Source: Novosphingobium sp.
Lineage (GTDB): Bacteria > Pseudomonadota > Alphaproteobacteria > Sphingomonadales > Sphingomonadaceae
Length of the DNA: 64,000 nt
Direction of reading: 5' to 3'
Assembly (NCBI RefSeq): GCF_024642085.1
Contig: NZ_JAHEBV010000001.1
Location: 1-64,000 of the forward strand
Of the stretch, positions 17,428 through 27,930 are shown piece after piece. The notes beneath the pieces were generated by a model. That model searched no databases. It was not told the origin of the DNA and worked only from the letters and a program-made list of their open reading frames with translations. The stretch's first letter is position 1. Every line of letters starts with the position of its first letter. The translations under genes and the position numbers were made by a program.

Positions 17428-18779
17428 GATGCACTTCCGGTCAGAGTCTTGAGGCACTGGTCGAGCACTTCGGCCAGCCGGTCAACCTGGCTTGGCACGG
17501 TTGCCGGGCTGACCAGGGTCATGTTGTGGAACGGCGCGATCAGCACGCCGCGGTTGATCAGGAACAAGTGAAGCGCGTGTTCCAGCGGGCCCTGCATCGC
17601 CGCGCGTGCCTGGGTGCCGTTGCGCGGCGCGGTGTCGGTACACAAAAACTCGCCTCGCGCGCCAACGTGGGCAACGTGCCAGTTCAGGTTGTTGGCGGCC
17701 ATGACAGCGCGCACCTTGCCGGCCAGTTGCTCCGCCAATGGCAGCATATGGTCATAGGCGGCAGGCGTCATCACTTCGGTCAGGCAGGCACGCATTGCCG
17801 CCAGTGCCAAGGCGTTCGCGGACAGCGTTGTCCCGATCCCCGAATGCCCGGTTTCCCCGGCCGCCCGGACTCGCTCCATCCGCGCCGCCACTTCAGCGGA
17901 AAAGCCATAGACCGCGGAAGGTACGCCGCCGGCCACCGGCTTGCCCAGCACGAACATGTCGGGCAGCGGCCCGTGCGTACCGGTGTAGCCGCCATAGCCA
18001 GTCGAGATCGTGTGGGTTTCATCGAACACCAGCAGCACATCATGGCGGGCGGTAAGCTGGCGCAGCGCGGTAAGATAACCTGCATCGGGCAGAACCATGC
18101 CGACATTGGTCATTGCCGGTTCGGCCAGCACGCAGGCCACGTCGCCTTTGTTCAAAGCGGCTTCCAGAGCAGCCAGGTCATTGAACTCGATCACCACGGT
18201 ATGGTCGCGTACGTCATAGACCTGGCCGATCAGGCTGGCGCGCAGTTCGGGTACGCCGCCGCGCAGGTCAACAAACACATCGTCGACCGCGCCGTGATAG
18301 CAGCCGTTGAATACCAGCACCTTGTCCCGCCGGGTGACGGCGCGGGCCCAGCGGATTACCGCGCGGTTGGCCTCGCTTGCGCTTGATGTGACTTGCCAGA
18401 ACGGCAGAAGGAAACGCGCGGCCAGTTCATCTGCCACTACTACGGCGTCTTCGGTAGGCAGCATGAAGGTCAGCCCCCTGGCTGCCTGATCGGCTATTGC
18501 GCGGGCCACCGGCTGGGGCGAATGGCCGAACATCGATCCGGTATCGCCAAGGCAGAAATCATCATAGCGGTGGCCGTCGGCATCCCACAGCTCTGCGCCA
18601 TGCGCACGGGCCGCGAACAATGGAAAAGGCGTCCCCCAGTCGAGCATCCAGTGGAACGGCACACCGCAGTGCCAATGGCGCGCCGCATCCTGCGCCAGCG
18701 CAGCGGAACGCGGGTTGGCCTTGGCAAAGTGCGCGCGCTCGGCGGTCAGCATCGTCTGGATGGCGGCAGGGCTGATCAT
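17424..18779 (-). CDS. class III aminotransferase, glutamate-1-semialdehyde aminomutase-like subgroup
   Basis: This 451-residue PLP enzyme has SSASEANRAVIRWARA for phosphate binding, FDETHT for the ring contact and the Lys in VLGKPVAGG for the Schiff base. The architecture is closer to the glutamate-1-semialdehyde aminomutase subgroup than to SpuC. It is translationally coupled on both sides (ATGA overlaps with the FAD oxidoreductase and with the synthetase), so a step in polyamine or amino-acid-semialdehyde turnover is likely. The true hemL is expected elsewhere. Substrate unknown. Confidence 0.8.
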   Translation of the reverse strand: MISPAAIQTMLTAERAHFAKANPRSAALAQDAARHWHCGVPFHWMLDWGTPFPLFAARAHGAELWDADGHRYDDFCLGDTGSMFGHSPQPVARAIADQAARGLTFMLPTEDAVVVADELAARFLLPFWQVTSSASEANRAVIRWARAVTRRDKVLVFNGCYHGAVDDVFVDLRGGVPELRASLIGQVYDVRDHTVVIEFNDLAALEAALNKGDVACVLAEPAMTNVGMVLPDAGYLTALRQLTARHDVLLVFDETHTISTGYGGYTGTHGPLPDMFVLGKPVAGGVPSAVYGFSAEVAARMERVRAAGETGHSGIGTTLSANALALAAMRACLTEVMTPAAYDHMLPLAEQLAGKVRAVMAANNLNWHVAHVGARGEFLCTDTAPRNGTQARAAMQGPLEHALHLFLINRGVLIAPFHNMTLVSPATVPSQVDRLAEVLDQCLKTLTGSAS

Positions 18780-20047
18780 AGCCGGTCCCTTAGCGCATAC
18801 CACAGCATCCCTGCCACATAGAGCGGATGGCGCAGCAGCGGACCGCCGGGAAATGGCGTGCCGGGAAGGTTGGCAAACAGATCGAACCGCTCTGCCGTGC
18901 CGCGCATCGCTTCGGCGATCAGGCTGCCCGCCAAGGTGGTCAACAGCGCCCCGTGGCCGGAATAGCCATGCGCAAAAAAAGTATCTTCGACCCGCCCGAA
19001 ATGCGGCAGGCGGTTGAAAGTCACGCCAACCAGCCCGCCCCAGGCATGGTCGATTTGCGTGCCCTGCAACTGCGGGAACACCTTTTCCAGATAGGGCCGG
19101 ACAAAGCCGGCGATGTCAGCCGGCGGGCGCGGGGTGTACTTTTCTCCGCCGCCGAAGATCAGCCGGTTGTCGGCGCTGATGCGGTAGTAATTGAGGACGA
19201 ACTTGCTGTCGGAAACTGCGGCGCCGGTTGGGATCAGCGCGCGGGCTTGTTCTGCGCCAAGGGGCGCGGTGGCGATGTTGTAGTTGGCAACGGGCATGGT
19301 CCAGCGGCCCAGACGCGGCTCCAGATCGCCCATGAATGCGTCGCATGCCATGACACCATATCTGGCCGTTACCCTGCCGGCCGGCGTCCGGGCCTGTACC
19401 GGCGCGCCCTGGCGCAGCGCAGTAACCGGGCTTTCCTCGAAAATCCGTACCCCTGCGGCAAGCGCCGCCTGCGCCAGTCCCAACGCGTAGTTCAACGGAT
19501 GAAAATGCCCGCCCGCACGGTCGAACATTCCGCCGTGATACAGCGGGCTGGCGACCTGATCGGGCAGATCGGCCTGTTCGATAACCTGCACGCTGTCATA
19601 ATCCAGCAGGCGTTGCAGCAGTTCAACCTCGCGCCGCATATGGTCCAGATGCGCAGGCTTGGCGGCAGCGTGAAAATGACCGGGCCTTAGATCGCAGGCA
19701 ATCGCGTGGCGGGCGATCCGGCCCTTGACCATGCCGGTCGCTTCGTTGGCCAGGCGGACAAGCCGCGCGGCGTGATCCTCGCCAAAACGGGCAACCAGAT
19801 CGGCCGCGCCCCAGCGCATCCCGGGGATCAACTGTCCCCCGTTGCGCCCCGAAGCGCCCCAGCCGATCCGCTTCCCTTCAAGCAGCACCACGGAAAAGCC
19901 GGCCTCTGCCGCATGCAGCGCTGCCGACAGCCCGGTGAACCCGCCTCCGATTACGACAACATCGGCCTGCTCGTCCCCGGCCATGCGCGGATAGGCGGCA
20001 GATGCATTGGCGGTAGCGGCGTAATAGGACGGCGCGTGCTGGATCAT
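18776..20047 (-). CDS. puuB: FAD-dependent amine oxidoreductase, PuuB-like
   Basis: This 423-residue flavoprotein of the DAO family has a Rossmann motif VVVIGGGFTGLSAALHAAEAG near 30-50 and a C-terminal FAD-contacting GYSGHGALLTT. In the Puu pathway the enzyme oxidises gamma-glutamylputrescine to the aldehyde. It starts 1 nt after the second glutamine-synthetase-like gene, which would supply that substrate, and overlaps the following aminotransferase by four bases. Confidence 0.88.
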   Translation of the reverse strand: MIQHAPSYYAATANASAAYPRMAGDEQADVVVIGGGFTGLSAALHAAEAGFSVVLLEGKRIGWGASGRNGGQLIPGMRWGAADLVARFGEDHAARLVRLANEATGMVKGRIARHAIACDLRPGHFHAAAKPAHLDHMRREVELLQRLLDYDSVQVIEQADLPDQVASPLYHGGMFDRAGGHFHPLNYALGLAQAALAAGVRIFEESPVTALRQGAPVQARTPAGRVTARYGVMACDAFMGDLEPRLGRWTMPVANYNIATAPLGAEQARALIPTGAAVSDSKFVLNYYRISADNRLIFGGGEKYTPRPPADIAGFVRPYLEKVFPQLQGTQIDHAWGGLVGVTFNRLPHFGRVEDTFFAHGYSGHGALLTTLAGSLIAEAMRGTAERFDLFANLPGTPFPGGPLLRHPLYVAGMLWYALRDRL

Positions 20048-20048
20048 C

Positions 20049-21398
20049 CTAGACCTTCAGCAGAAGGTGTTCGCGTTCCCACGAGCTGATGACCGATTGA
20101 TAGGCGTAAAGCTCGGCATCCTTAATCGCCCAGAAGATTTCGAAGAACTCCTCGCCCAGTTCGCGCTTTACCGGCTTGCAGTTGTAGAACCGGTCGAGCG
20201 CCGCTTCCAGCGTGCGGGGCAAGGTGCGGGCGCGGTTATAGGCGTTGCCGGCCATGATCTTGGGCGGGATCATCCGTTCGACCATGCCGATGTATCCGCA
20301 GATCAGCGAGGCTGCGATCGCAAGGTAGGGATTGCTGTCCGCGCCGGGCAGGCGGTTTTCGATCCGGCGGTCCTTGGCTTCCGATACCGGGACCCGGAAC
20401 CCGCAAGAACGGTTATCGGTGCCCCAGTGGACGTTTATCGGGGCTGCCGTATCGGGGCGCATCCGGCGGAACGAGTTCACGTTGGGTGCGACCAGCGGCA
20501 GCACCTGCGGCATCAGCCGGACAAGACCCGCGATATGGCTGCGGAACAGCGCCGAATCGCGGCCATTACCGGTCGAAAATACGTTCTTGCCGGTTTCAGC
20601 GTTAAGCACCGACTGGTGGATATGCATGGCGCTGCCCGGCTGGTCTGACATCGGCTTGGCCATGAAGGTGGCATAGACGTCGTGTTCCAGTGCGACCTGA
20701 CGCACTATCCGCTTGAACAGCAGCACCTGGTCGGCCAGCAGCAGCGGGTCACCGTGAACAAAGTTCACTTCCAGCTGGGCAGCACCGGCTTCATGGATCA
20801 TCGTGTCGATGTTCAGTGAAGCCTTTTCGCACCAGTCATAGATCTGTTCGATAATGTCCTCGAACTCGCCCAGCGCTTCCAGCCCGAATGCTTCGCTGGC
20901 GGTTTCGGCGCGGCCCGAACGGCCCGGCGGCGGACTTAACGGAAAATCGGCGTCAAGATTCTTTGAGACGAGATAGAACTCCGCCTCGGGCGCGATCACG
21001 GGCTGCCAGCCCTTGGCCTCGTACAAGGCCAGAACCTTTTTCAGGATCTGGCGCGGCGCGATTTCAACCGGCTTGCCATTACCGTGATAGCTGTCGCAGA
21101 TCACATAGGCGGTCGGCGTCTTGTAGCCGGGCGCCTCGCGGATCGTGCTGACATCGGGGGCCAGGATCAGGTCGGGATCGAAATCCGGGACGATGTGGTG
21201 GACGTCTTCCGGGTAACCGCCGGTCACCGTGACGATATAGACACTGCCGGGAATGCGCAGGGTCTTGTCGCTCATCGATTTGATGAACTTGGCGGCGGGC
21301 AAGACCTTGCCCCGCTGGATGCCGTTCATGTCGGGGACAATGCATTCGACTTCGCTGATCCCTCGTTCGCGGATCCAGGCGGCAATGTCGGATGTCAT
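20049..21398 (-). CDS. puuA: glutamine-synthetase-like gamma-glutamylputrescine synthetase (copy 2)
   Basis: This 449-residue protein (ATG at 21398 behind AAGAAGA) belongs to the type I glutamine synthetase superfamily: APEAEFYLV, GSAMHIHQS and RLPGADSNPYLAIAASL. The longer frame to 21497 has a low-complexity start and is not preferred. It is the first gene of the minus-strand polyamine operon, upstream of the PuuB-like oxidase. The family reaction is ATP-dependent gamma-glutamylation of putrescine. The intergenic region to the divergent gene at 21564 should contain both promoters. Confidence 0.87.
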   Translation of the reverse strand: MTSDIAAWIRERGISEVECIVPDMNGIQRGKVLPAAKFIKSMSDKTLRIPGSVYIVTVTGGYPEDVHHIVPDFDPDLILAPDVSTIREAPGYKTPTAYVICDSYHGNGKPVEIAPRQILKKVLALYEAKGWQPVIAPEAEFYLVSKNLDADFPLSPPPGRSGRAETASEAFGLEALGEFEDIIEQIYDWCEKASLNIDTMIHEAGAAQLEVNFVHGDPLLLADQVLLFKRIVRQVALEHDVYATFMAKPMSDQPGSAMHIHQSVLNAETGKNVFSTGNGRDSALFRSHIAGLVRLMPQVLPLVAPNVNSFRRMRPDTAAPINVHWGTDNRSCGFRVPVSEAKDRRIENRLPGADSNPYLAIAASLICGYIGMVERMIPPKIMAGNAYNRARTLPRTLEAALDRFYNCKPVKRELGEEFFEIFWAIKDAELYAYQSVISSWEREHLLLKV

Positions 21399-21563
21399 GG
21401 ATTGTCTTCTTGGTTTGGTTGCAGGGGCCCGCACCGGCGGCACGTTTTTCCCCTGTGCCCAGCCTAGAGAGCCAAATGCGTGCCGCCAACCCCCCAAAAA
21501 TCGGCGCTTGGCTCGTGCCGGTTTGCCCGGCTATCGTCATGGCGACAGTAAGGACAAGACCCG

Positions 21564-22883
21564 ATGAGCAGCCGCGAACCCAACGATCTTTCGGCCTTCT
21601 GGATGCCGTTTACCGACAACCGCGGGTTCAAGGCCAATCCGCGCATGTTCGTCGCGGCAGAGGGGATGCACTATACGGCAGCGGCCGGACACCAGGTACT
21701 GGACGCCACGGGGGGCCTGTGGTGCGTGAATGCCGGACACAACCGCACGCCGATTGTCGAGGCGGTGCGCAAGGCGGCGGGCGAGCTTGATTTTGCACCG
21801 ACCTTCCAGCTCGCTCACCCCCGCGCGTTCGAGGCTGCTTCGCGCCTTGCGATGCTGATGCCCGAAGGGTTGGGCCGCATATTCTTTGCCAATTCGGGAT
21901 CGGAAAGCGTCGATACCGCGCTGAAGATCGCGCTCGCCTATCAGCGTGCGATTGGCCAGGGTAGCCGCACCCGCCTGATCGGGCGCGAGCGCGGCTATCA
22001 CGGAGTGGGTTTTGGCGGCATTTCGGTGGGCGGAATTGTCGGTAACCGGCGCCAGTTCGGAACGCTGCTGACAGGGGTGGATCATATGCGCCACACCCAT
22101 GATCTGGCGCGCAACGCTTACAGTCGGGGCCAGCCGGCCAATGGCGTTGATCTGGCCGATGATCTGGAGCGGATCGCCGCGCTGCACGGCGCGGAAACCA
22201 TTGCGGCTGTGATTGTCGAGCCGGTGGCCGGATCAACCGGGGTGCTGGTGCCGCCCGCAGGCTATCTCCAGCGGCTGCGACAGCTGTGTGATACCCACGG
22301 TATCCTGCTGATCTTTGACGAAGTGATCACCGCTTTCGGGCGTGTTGGCGGTGCCACGGCGTCAGAACGTTTCGGGGTCACGCCTGACCTGATCGTGATG
22401 GCCAAAGGCCTGACCAACGCTGCGGTGCCGATGGGCGCGGTGGCGGCGCGGCGCGAAGTGCACGATGCGATTGTCGATGGTGCGGCGCCGGGGATCGAAC
22501 TGTTCCACGGCTATACCTATTCAGGCCATCCGCTGGCCTGCGCAGCGGCCATCGCCACGCTTGACCTCTATGCGGCCGAGGGTCTGTTTGAAAAAGCGAT
22601 CGAACTGGAAGATTACTGGGCGGACGGTGTCCATTCACTGCGCGGCAAACGGCACGTCATCGATTGCCGCAACATGGGGCTGATCGGAGGGATCGAACTG
22701 GAACCGCGGCCCGGCGCGCCGACCAAGCGGGCGATGGAACTGTTCCACCGGGCCTTCGATACCGGTCTGCTGATCCGCGTGACCGGGGATATTATCGCCC
22801 TGTCCCCGCCCCTGATTCTGGAGAAGGCCCACATCGACGAGATTTTCGGCAAGCTGGCCGATCTGCTGGGCCAGGTGGATTGA
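21564..22883 (+). CDS. class III omega-aminotransferase (beta-alanine/polyamine type)
   Basis: This 439-residue PLP enzyme has GLWCVNAGHN near the start, SGSESVDTALKIA for phosphate binding, FDEVITAFGR and the Schiff-base Lys in VMAKGLTNAAVPMGA. It resembles beta-alanine-pyruvate aminotransferases (Pseudomonas omega-amino acid type). It is divergent from the polyamine operon across a 165-bp gap and may handle amino acids or aldehydes made by it, such as GABA or beta-alanine. It is read with AAGGAC upstream of the ATG. Confidence 0.85.
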   Translation: MSSREPNDLSAFWMPFTDNRGFKANPRMFVAAEGMHYTAAAGHQVLDATGGLWCVNAGHNRTPIVEAVRKAAGELDFAPTFQLAHPRAFEAASRLAMLMPEGLGRIFFANSGSESVDTALKIALAYQRAIGQGSRTRLIGRERGYHGVGFGGISVGGIVGNRRQFGTLLTGVDHMRHTHDLARNAYSRGQPANGVDLADDLERIAALHGAETIAAVIVEPVAGSTGVLVPPAGYLQRLRQLCDTHGILLIFDEVITAFGRVGGATASERFGVTPDLIVMAKGLTNAAVPMGAVAARREVHDAIVDGAAPGIELFHGYTYSGHPLACAAAIATLDLYAAEGLFEKAIELEDYWADGVHSLRGKRHVIDCRNMGLIGGIELEPRPGAPTKRAMELFHRAFDTGLLIRVTGDIIALSPPLILEKAHIDEIFGKLADLLGQVD

Positions 22884-22960
22884 TGGCTGACAGCGCGGCT
22901 TGACGGGGCGCAACGAATGCTAGGTCGCATTCGCGCCTGCCTGCCTTTAGGTGGGCGGTC

Positions 22961-23866
22961 ATGACAACCCAGCTAACCCACCTGCAAAGGCTTGAGGCTG
23001 AGGCAATCCACATCCTGCGCGAAGTGGTGGCCGAGGCGGAGCGACCGGTCATGCTCTATTCTGTGGGCAAGGACAGTGCAGTGATGCTGCATCTGGCGCG
23101 CAAGGCATTTTATCCGGCCCCGCCGCCATTTCCCCTGCTCCATGTCGATACCACGTGGAAGTTTCGCGAAATGTACACGCTGCGCGACAAGATGGCGCAG
23201 AAATCCGGGATGGAGCTGCTGGTCTGGCAAAATGAAGAGGCAAAGGCCCGCGGGATCAACCCGTTCGATCACGGCGCGCTGCACACCGACATGTGGAAGA
23301 CCGAGGGGCTGAAGCAGGCGCTGGATCACTTCGCGTTCGACGCAGCCTTTGGCGGCGCGCGGCGCGACGAGGAAAAGAGCCGGGCCAAGGAACGGATATT
23401 TTCGTTCCGCACCGCCAGCCACGGCTGGGACCCCAAGAACCAGCGGCCCGAACTGTGGAACCTTTACAACGCCAAGAAGCACAAGGGCGAAAGCATTCGG
23501 GTTTTCCCGATCAGCAACTGGACCGAACTGGACGTGTGGCAGTACATCCAGCTGGAAGGCATTCCGATCGTGCCGCTGTATTTTGCCGCGCCGCGCCCCA
23601 CGGTAGAACGGGACGGGATGCTGCTGATGGTCGATGATGACCGCTTTGCGCTGCTGGCGGGCGAAGTGCCGGTGGACCGCTCGATCCGCTTTCGCACGCT
23701 GGGCTGTTATCCCCTGACCGGCGCGGTCGAAAGCACCGCCGCGACGCTATCCCAAGTGATCCAGGAAACCTTGCTTACCACCACCAGCGAACGCCAGGGC
23801 CGCGCCATCGACAAGGACGCCGGCGGCACGGGGATGGAAGTCAAGAAGCAGCAGGGGTATTTCTGA
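22961..23866 (+). CDS. cysD: sulfate adenylyltransferase small subunit
   Basis: This 301-residue protein belongs to the ATP-pyrophosphatase fold with the PP-loop [14 protein letters not shown]. With CysN it makes adenosine 5'-phosphosulfate from sulfate and ATP, the first step of sulfate assimilation. The conserved [10 protein letters not shown] and C-terminal QGRAIDKD...[11 protein letters not shown] endings are typical. It is followed after 2 nt by cysNC and so is co-translated with its partner. Confidence 0.97.
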   Translation: MTTQLTHLQRLEAEAIHILREVVAEAERPVMLYSVGKDSAVMLHLARKAFYPAPPPFPLLHVDTTWKFREMYTLRDKMAQKSGMELLVWQNEEAKARGINPFDHGALHTDMWKTEGLKQALDHFAFDAAFGGARRDEEKSRAKERIFSFRTASHGWDPKNQRPELWNLYNAKKHKGESIRVFPISNWTELDVWQYIQLEGIPIVPLYFAAPRPTVERDGMLLMVDDDRFALLAGEVPVDRSIRFRTLGCYPLTGAVESTAATLSQVIQETLLTTTSERQGRAIDKDAGGTGMEVKKQQGYF

Positions 23867-23868
23867 CC

Positions 23869-25800
23869 ATGGCTGAACCGGTCTATGTAACCGACGCCCT
23901 GATCGCCGAGGATATTGACGCCTATCTGGCGCGCCACCAGCACAAGACCATGCTGCGCTTCATTACCTGCGGCAGCGTTGACGATGGCAAGTCGACCCTG
24001 ATCGGGCGGCTGCTTTACGACAGCAAGATGATTTTCGAGGATCAGCTGGCCGCGCTGGAAACCGACAGCAAAAAGGTCGGCACGCAGGGGCAGGAGATAG
24101 ACTTCGCCCTGCTGGTCGACGGGCTGGCGGCAGAGCGCGAACAGGGCATCACCATCGATGTCGCTTACCGCTTTTTCAGCACCGAGAGCCGCAAGTTCAT
24201 CGTTGCCGATTGCCCGGGCCACGAACAGTACACCCGTAACATGGTGACCGGGGCGAGCACCGCCGATCTCGCCGTCATCCTGATTGATGCGCGCAAGGGC
24301 GTGCTGACCCAGACACGGCGGCACAGCTACCTGTGCAACCTGATCGGCATCCGCCACATTGTGCTGGCAGTGAACAAGATGGACCTGGTCGGCTACGATC
24401 AGGCCGCGTTCGATGCCATTGTCGACGATTACAGGCACTTCGCCGCATCGATCGGGATCGGCGAGTTTACCGCAATTCCCATTTCGGGCTTCAAAGGCGA
24501 CAACATCACCGGGCCATCGGGCAACACACCGTGGTATCGCGGCGCGAGCCTGATCGAGCATCTGGAAGGCGTTGCGCTGGACAGCAGCGCCGACCAGTCC
24601 AGACCGTTCCGCATGCCGGTGCAATGGGTCAACCGGCCCAACCTTGATTTCCGGGGTTTTGCCGGATTGGTCAGCGCGGGCACGCTGCGCCCCGGCGATG
24701 CTGTGCGGGTGCTGCCATCGGGCAAGACCAGCACTGTCGCGCGGATCGTCACGCTGGACGGTGATCTGGACGTTGCCGTGGCGGGACAGGCCGTGACCTT
24801 GACCCTGGCAGATGAGGTCGACTGTTCGCGCGGCGATGTGCTGGCCGCAGCCGACCAGCCCCCCGAGGCTGCCGACCAGTTCGAGGCGACGCTGGTATGG
24901 CTGGCTGACGAGCCGCTCCATGTCGGGCGCGGATACTGGTTGAAACTGGGCACCCAGACCGTCTCGGCTACGGTCCAGCAGCCAAAGTACACTGTCAACG
25001 TCAACACACTGGATCAGCTGGCGGCCAAGACGCTGGAACTGAACGCGATCGGGGTTGCCGAACTGGCGACTGACAGGCCGCTGGTGTTCGAACCTTATGC
25101 CGAAAGCCGGACACTGGGCGGGTTTATCCTGATCGACAAGCTGACCAACGCCACCGTCGGCGCAGGAATGCTCAACTTTGCCTTGCGCCGGGCACAGAAC
25201 GTCCATTGGCAGGCGCTGGATGTAACGCGTGAGGCGCACGCCGCGCTGAAAAGTCAGAAATCCGCCGTGCTGTGGTTCACCGGGCTGTCGGGTTCGGGCA
25301 AATCGACCATTGCCAATCTGGTCGAGAAAAAGCTGCACGCGCTGGGTCATCATACTTTTCTGCTCGATGGCGATAACGTCCGTCATGGCCTCAACAAGGA
25401 TCTGGGGTTTACCGAGGCCGACCGGATCGAAAACATTCGGCGCGTCGGGGAAGTGGCCAAGCTCATGGCTGACGCCGGATTGATTGTGCTGACCGCTTTC
25501 ATCAGCCCGTTCCGCGCCGAACGCGATATGGTTCGATCGATGCTGCCGGCGGGGGAGTTTGTCGAAGTGTTCGTCGATACCCCGCTGGAGGTTGCCGAAG
25601 CGCGCGACGTCAAGGGCCTCTACAAGAAGGCGCGCAGCGGGCAGCTCAAGAACTTCACCGGGATCGATAGCCCGTACGAAGTGCCGCACATGCCCGAACT
25701 GAGAGTCGAAACCGTGCGTGAGGACAGCGAAATGGCGGCGGAACGGATTGTTGACTATATCCTTGGTAAACGTAGCGACATGTGGATGCCGACCATATGA
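23869..25800 (+). CDS. cysNC: bifunctional sulfate adenylyltransferase GTPase subunit / APS kinase
   Basis: This 643-residue fusion has an N-terminal elongation-factor-like GTPase (P-loop GSVDDGKST at 35-43; [12 protein letters not shown]) and a C-terminal APS kinase with its own P-loop GLSGSGKST at 472-480. It energises APS formation and then phosphorylates APS to PAPS. Fused CysN-CysC is common in alphaproteobacteria. Its stop overlaps the start of cysQ by four bases (ATGA), keeping PAP disposal coupled to PAPS production. Confidence 0.97.
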   Translation: MAEPVYVTDALIAEDIDAYLARHQHKTMLRFITCGSVDDGKSTLIGRLLYDSKMIFEDQLAALETDSKKVGTQGQEIDFALLVDGLAAEREQGITIDVAYRFFSTESRKFIVADCPGHEQYTRNMVTGASTADLAVILIDARKGVLTQTRRHSYLCNLIGIRHIVLAVNKMDLVGYDQAAFDAIVDDYRHFAASIGIGEFTAIPISGFKGDNITGPSGNTPWYRGASLIEHLEGVALDSSADQSRPFRMPVQWVNRPNLDFRGFAGLVSAGTLRPGDAVRVLPSGKTSTVARIVTLDGDLDVAVAGQAVTLTLADEVDCSRGDVLAAADQPPEAADQFEATLVWLADEPLHVGRGYWLKLGTQTVSATVQQPKYTVNVNTLDQLAAKTLELNAIGVAELATDRPLVFEPYAESRTLGGFILIDKLTNATVGAGMLNFALRRAQNVHWQALDVTREAHAALKSQKSAVLWFTGLSGSGKSTIANLVEKKLHALGHHTFLLDGDNVRHGLNKDLGFTEADRIENIRRVGEVAKLMADAGLIVLTAFISPFRAERDMVRSMLPAGEFVEVFVDTPLEVAEARDVKGLYKKARSGQLKNFTGIDSPYEVPHMPELRVETVREDSEMAAERIVDYILGKRSDMWMPTI

Positions 25801-26525
25801 CCGATGCCGAACTGGCCGCTTCGGTTGCCGAACAGGCCGGACGCCTGCTGATGGACCTGCGCGCACGCGGTGACCTTGCGGGGAAGGATCTGGGCGCCGA
25901 GGGTGACCGGATCGCCAATCGCTTTTTGTGCGATGCGCTGCGCCGCGCGCGGCCTGACGATGCGATCCTGTCGGAAGAAGAACAGGATAACCTGCGGCGG
26001 ATGGACAACGCGCGCTGCTGGATCGTCGATCCGCTGGACGGCACGCGCGAATACAGCGAAGGCCGCAATGACTGGGCGGTCCATGTCGCACTGACCCTGG
26101 ACAAGACCCCTGCGGTCGGTGCAGTCGGCTTGCCAGCGCTGGGCGAGGTCTTCAGGTCGGACCAGCCGCTGCCGCTGCCGCCTGGACAGAACCCGCCGCG
26201 CATGGTTGTCAGCCGATCACGCCCCGCGCCCGAGGCCGAGGCGGTTGCTGCCCGCCTGGGCGCGGAACTGGTCGCCATGGGCAGCGCCGGAGCCAAGGCG
26301 ATGGCCGTGGTTCGCGGGGATGTAGAGATTTACCTCCACACTGGCGGGCAGTACGAGTGGGACAATTGCGCGCCCGCCGCCGTGGCGCTGGCGGCAGGGC
26401 TGCATGTCAGCCGGGCCGATGGCACGCGGCTGCTGTACAACAACAAGACCACCTATCTGCCCGACCTGCTGATCTGCCGCAAAGAATGGGCAAAACCGGT
26501 GCTCGACGCCTTCCTGGCCCTGTGA
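25797..26525 (+). CDS. cysQ: 3'(2'),5'-bisphosphate nucleotidase
   Basis: This 242-residue inositol-monophosphatase-fold enzyme removes the 3'-phosphate of PAP, the by-product of PAPS use. Metal-binding motifs are visible: [20 protein letters not shown] and [14 protein letters not shown]. The chosen ATG lies within the cysNC stop (ATGA), whereas the earlier in-frame start at 25782 lies within cysNC. It completes the cysD-cysNC-cysQ operon. Confidence 0.93.
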   Translation: MTDAELAASVAEQAGRLLMDLRARGDLAGKDLGAEGDRIANRFLCDALRRARPDDAILSEEEQDNLRRMDNARCWIVDPLDGTREYSEGRNDWAVHVALTLDKTPAVGAVGLPALGEVFRSDQPLPLPPGQNPPRMVVSRSRPAPEAEAVAARLGAELVAMGSAGAKAMAVVRGDVEIYLHTGGQYEWDNCAPAAVALAAGLHVSRADGTRLLYNNKTTYLPDLLICRKEWAKPVLDAFLAL

Positions 26526-26562
26526 TTTGCGGACCCCGTCGGGCCGTGGCATAGCCTTGGTC

Positions 26563-27297
26563 ATGGAAGAACCGGACGGCCTCGACATTTCATCGCCGCG
26601 GCGCGTCAAGGTGGGCATAGCTATTGCCACAGCGCTGCTTCAGGTCGCCGTCGTACTGGGCCTGATCCGCGCCTTCGCGCCGGATTTCGCGGCCAAGGCG
26701 GTCCAATCGGTGGTGTCAACCTTTTCGGTGGAGGTAACAGCGCCGCCGCCGCCCAAGCCGCCTGAACCCAAAAAGCCGGACAAGGCCGCGGGAGCATCGG
26801 GCGAAGTGGGCAAGAAGGCCGTCCCGCGCGAAGCCAAGGCGCCCGCGCCCAAGATTTCGATCAGCAAGACGCCCGCACCCAAGGCTTCCAGCACCGGCAG
26901 CGCCGACACTTCTGGCACCAAGGATAGTGGCAACGGCACTGGTGCTGGCGGACAAGGCAACGGGACCGGCAGCGGCAACGGCGGCAATGGCCAGGGCGGC
27001 GGGATCGCAGAAAAACCATCAGTCCGCTCAGGTGAAATCAACGATTCGCGTGATTTTCCGGTTCCTCCCGGCGGTAGGCAGAGCCGGTTTGGCAAATCGG
27101 TAACGGTGTTTTTCACGGTAACGTCCGATGGCCGCGCGCGCGATTGTTCGGTCTCGCGCAGTTCGGTCGATGCTGACACCACCGCACGGGTCTGCCCACT
27201 GGTGATGCAGAAGATCCGGTTCAATCCGGCCAGACGGGCCGATGGCACGGCCGTTGAATCGCGCTATGGCTACCGCGTTGATTTTACCGCGCGCTGA
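26563..27297 (+). CDS. TonB-like energy transducer
   Basis: This 244-residue protein has an N-terminal cytoplasmic segment, one membrane helix (about 16-38), a periplasmic Pro/Lys-rich linker (PPPPKPPEPKKP near 61-72), a Gly/Asn/Thr low-complexity stretch (about 125-150) and a C-terminal domain with the TonB-family core VFFTVTSDGRARDCSVSRSS. It probably couples the proton-motive force to an outer-membrane receptor. No exbBD genes adjoin it. The ATG at 26563 is preferred to the TTG at 26527, whose extension carries no conserved sequence. Confidence 0.8.
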   Translation: MEEPDGLDISSPRRVKVGIAIATALLQVAVVLGLIRAFAPDFAAKAVQSVVSTFSVEVTAPPPPKPPEPKKPDKAAGASGEVGKKAVPREAKAPAPKISISKTPAPKASSTGSADTSGTKDSGNGTGAGGQGNGTGSGNGGNGQGGGIAEKPSVRSGEINDSRDFPVPPGGRQSRFGKSVTVFFTVTSDGRARDCSVSRSSVDADTTARVCPLVMQKIRFNPARRADGTAVESRYGYRVDFTAR

Positions 27298-27303
27298 AGC
27301 CGT

Positions 27304-27855
27304 TTACGGCTGCTTGGTGATCCGCAGCATCGAAACATCATAGCCCAGCGCCCGCGCGCGGGCGATCTGCTCGTCAAGCGCAGTCTGCCCCGGCACCGCC
27401 TGACGGTTCAGCAGCCACAGATAGCGCCCAGACGGTTCGCCAACGATGGCCCAGCTGTAATCGTCGGCGTGATCCAGCACCCAGTAATCGCCATAGAACG
27501 GGCCAAAAAAACTGACTTTCAGCTTGGCGTTGGTGGCCGTATCGACAATCTTGGCCGTGCCTTTGGCATCGTCGATTGAACCATCGGGCTTGCGGCAGCG
27601 GTTAAGGACGGAAATCTTGCCGTCTTCCTTGAGCGCGTATTCGGCCGTAACGCCGTCGCAATCCTTTTGGAAGCCTTGCTCATAGCGCGCCAGTTCGTAC
27701 CATTTGCCCAGATAGCGCTGCAGCTCTACCGCCTTGGCGGGTTCGGGCACGGCGCCGTTGCCAACAGGGTGCCGCGAAAACAGCGTGGCGCAGCCGCCCA
27801 GCAGCAGAGCCGATCCGGCGACGAAAGCGATTGCAAGGGTGCGGGTCTTGTTCAT
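27304..27855 (-). CDS. blc: outer-membrane lipocalin Blc
   Basis: This 183-residue lipoprotein has a lipobox LLGGC (Cys 22) and the lipocalin signature GKWYELARYE. The barrel and the C-terminal GRYLWLLNRQ motif match bacterial lipocalins, which bind fatty acids or lysophospholipids and are stress-induced in enterobacteria. Its start is defined by the signal peptide. A GSR-type promoter ends only 9 nt before the ATG, which would make the message almost leaderless. It converges with the TonB-like gene. Confidence 0.93.
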   Translation of the reverse strand: MNKTRTLAIAFVAGSALLLGGCATLFSRHPVGNGAVPEPAKAVELQRYLGKWYELARYEQGFQKDCDGVTAEYALKEDGKISVLNRCRKPDGSIDDAKGTAKIVDTATNAKLKVSFFGPFYGDYWVLDHADDYSWAIVGEPSGRYLWLLNRQAVPGQTALDEQIARARALGYDVSMLRITKQP

Positions 27856-27864
27856 GGATCAATC

Positions 27865-27889
27865 AACATTCGAATGCGGTCCCGGTTCC
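27865..27889 (-). promoter_or_regulatory. EcfG-type promoter before lipocalin gene
   Basis: On the minus strand GGAAC (27889-27885), a 16-nt spacer and TGTT (27868-27865) match the consensus. The transcript would start within a few bases of the ATG at 27855. Confidence 0.6.
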
Positions 27890-27930
27890 TGGCTTGATCG
27901 CCGCCGATCATGGGGGATAGAGCATAGCCC

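Noticed and set aside
23707..26091. A 794-codon minus-strand open frame opposite cysD-cysNC-cysQ
   Set aside because: The plus-strand genes carry unmistakable catalytic motifs; this frame is the codon-bias shadow of them.
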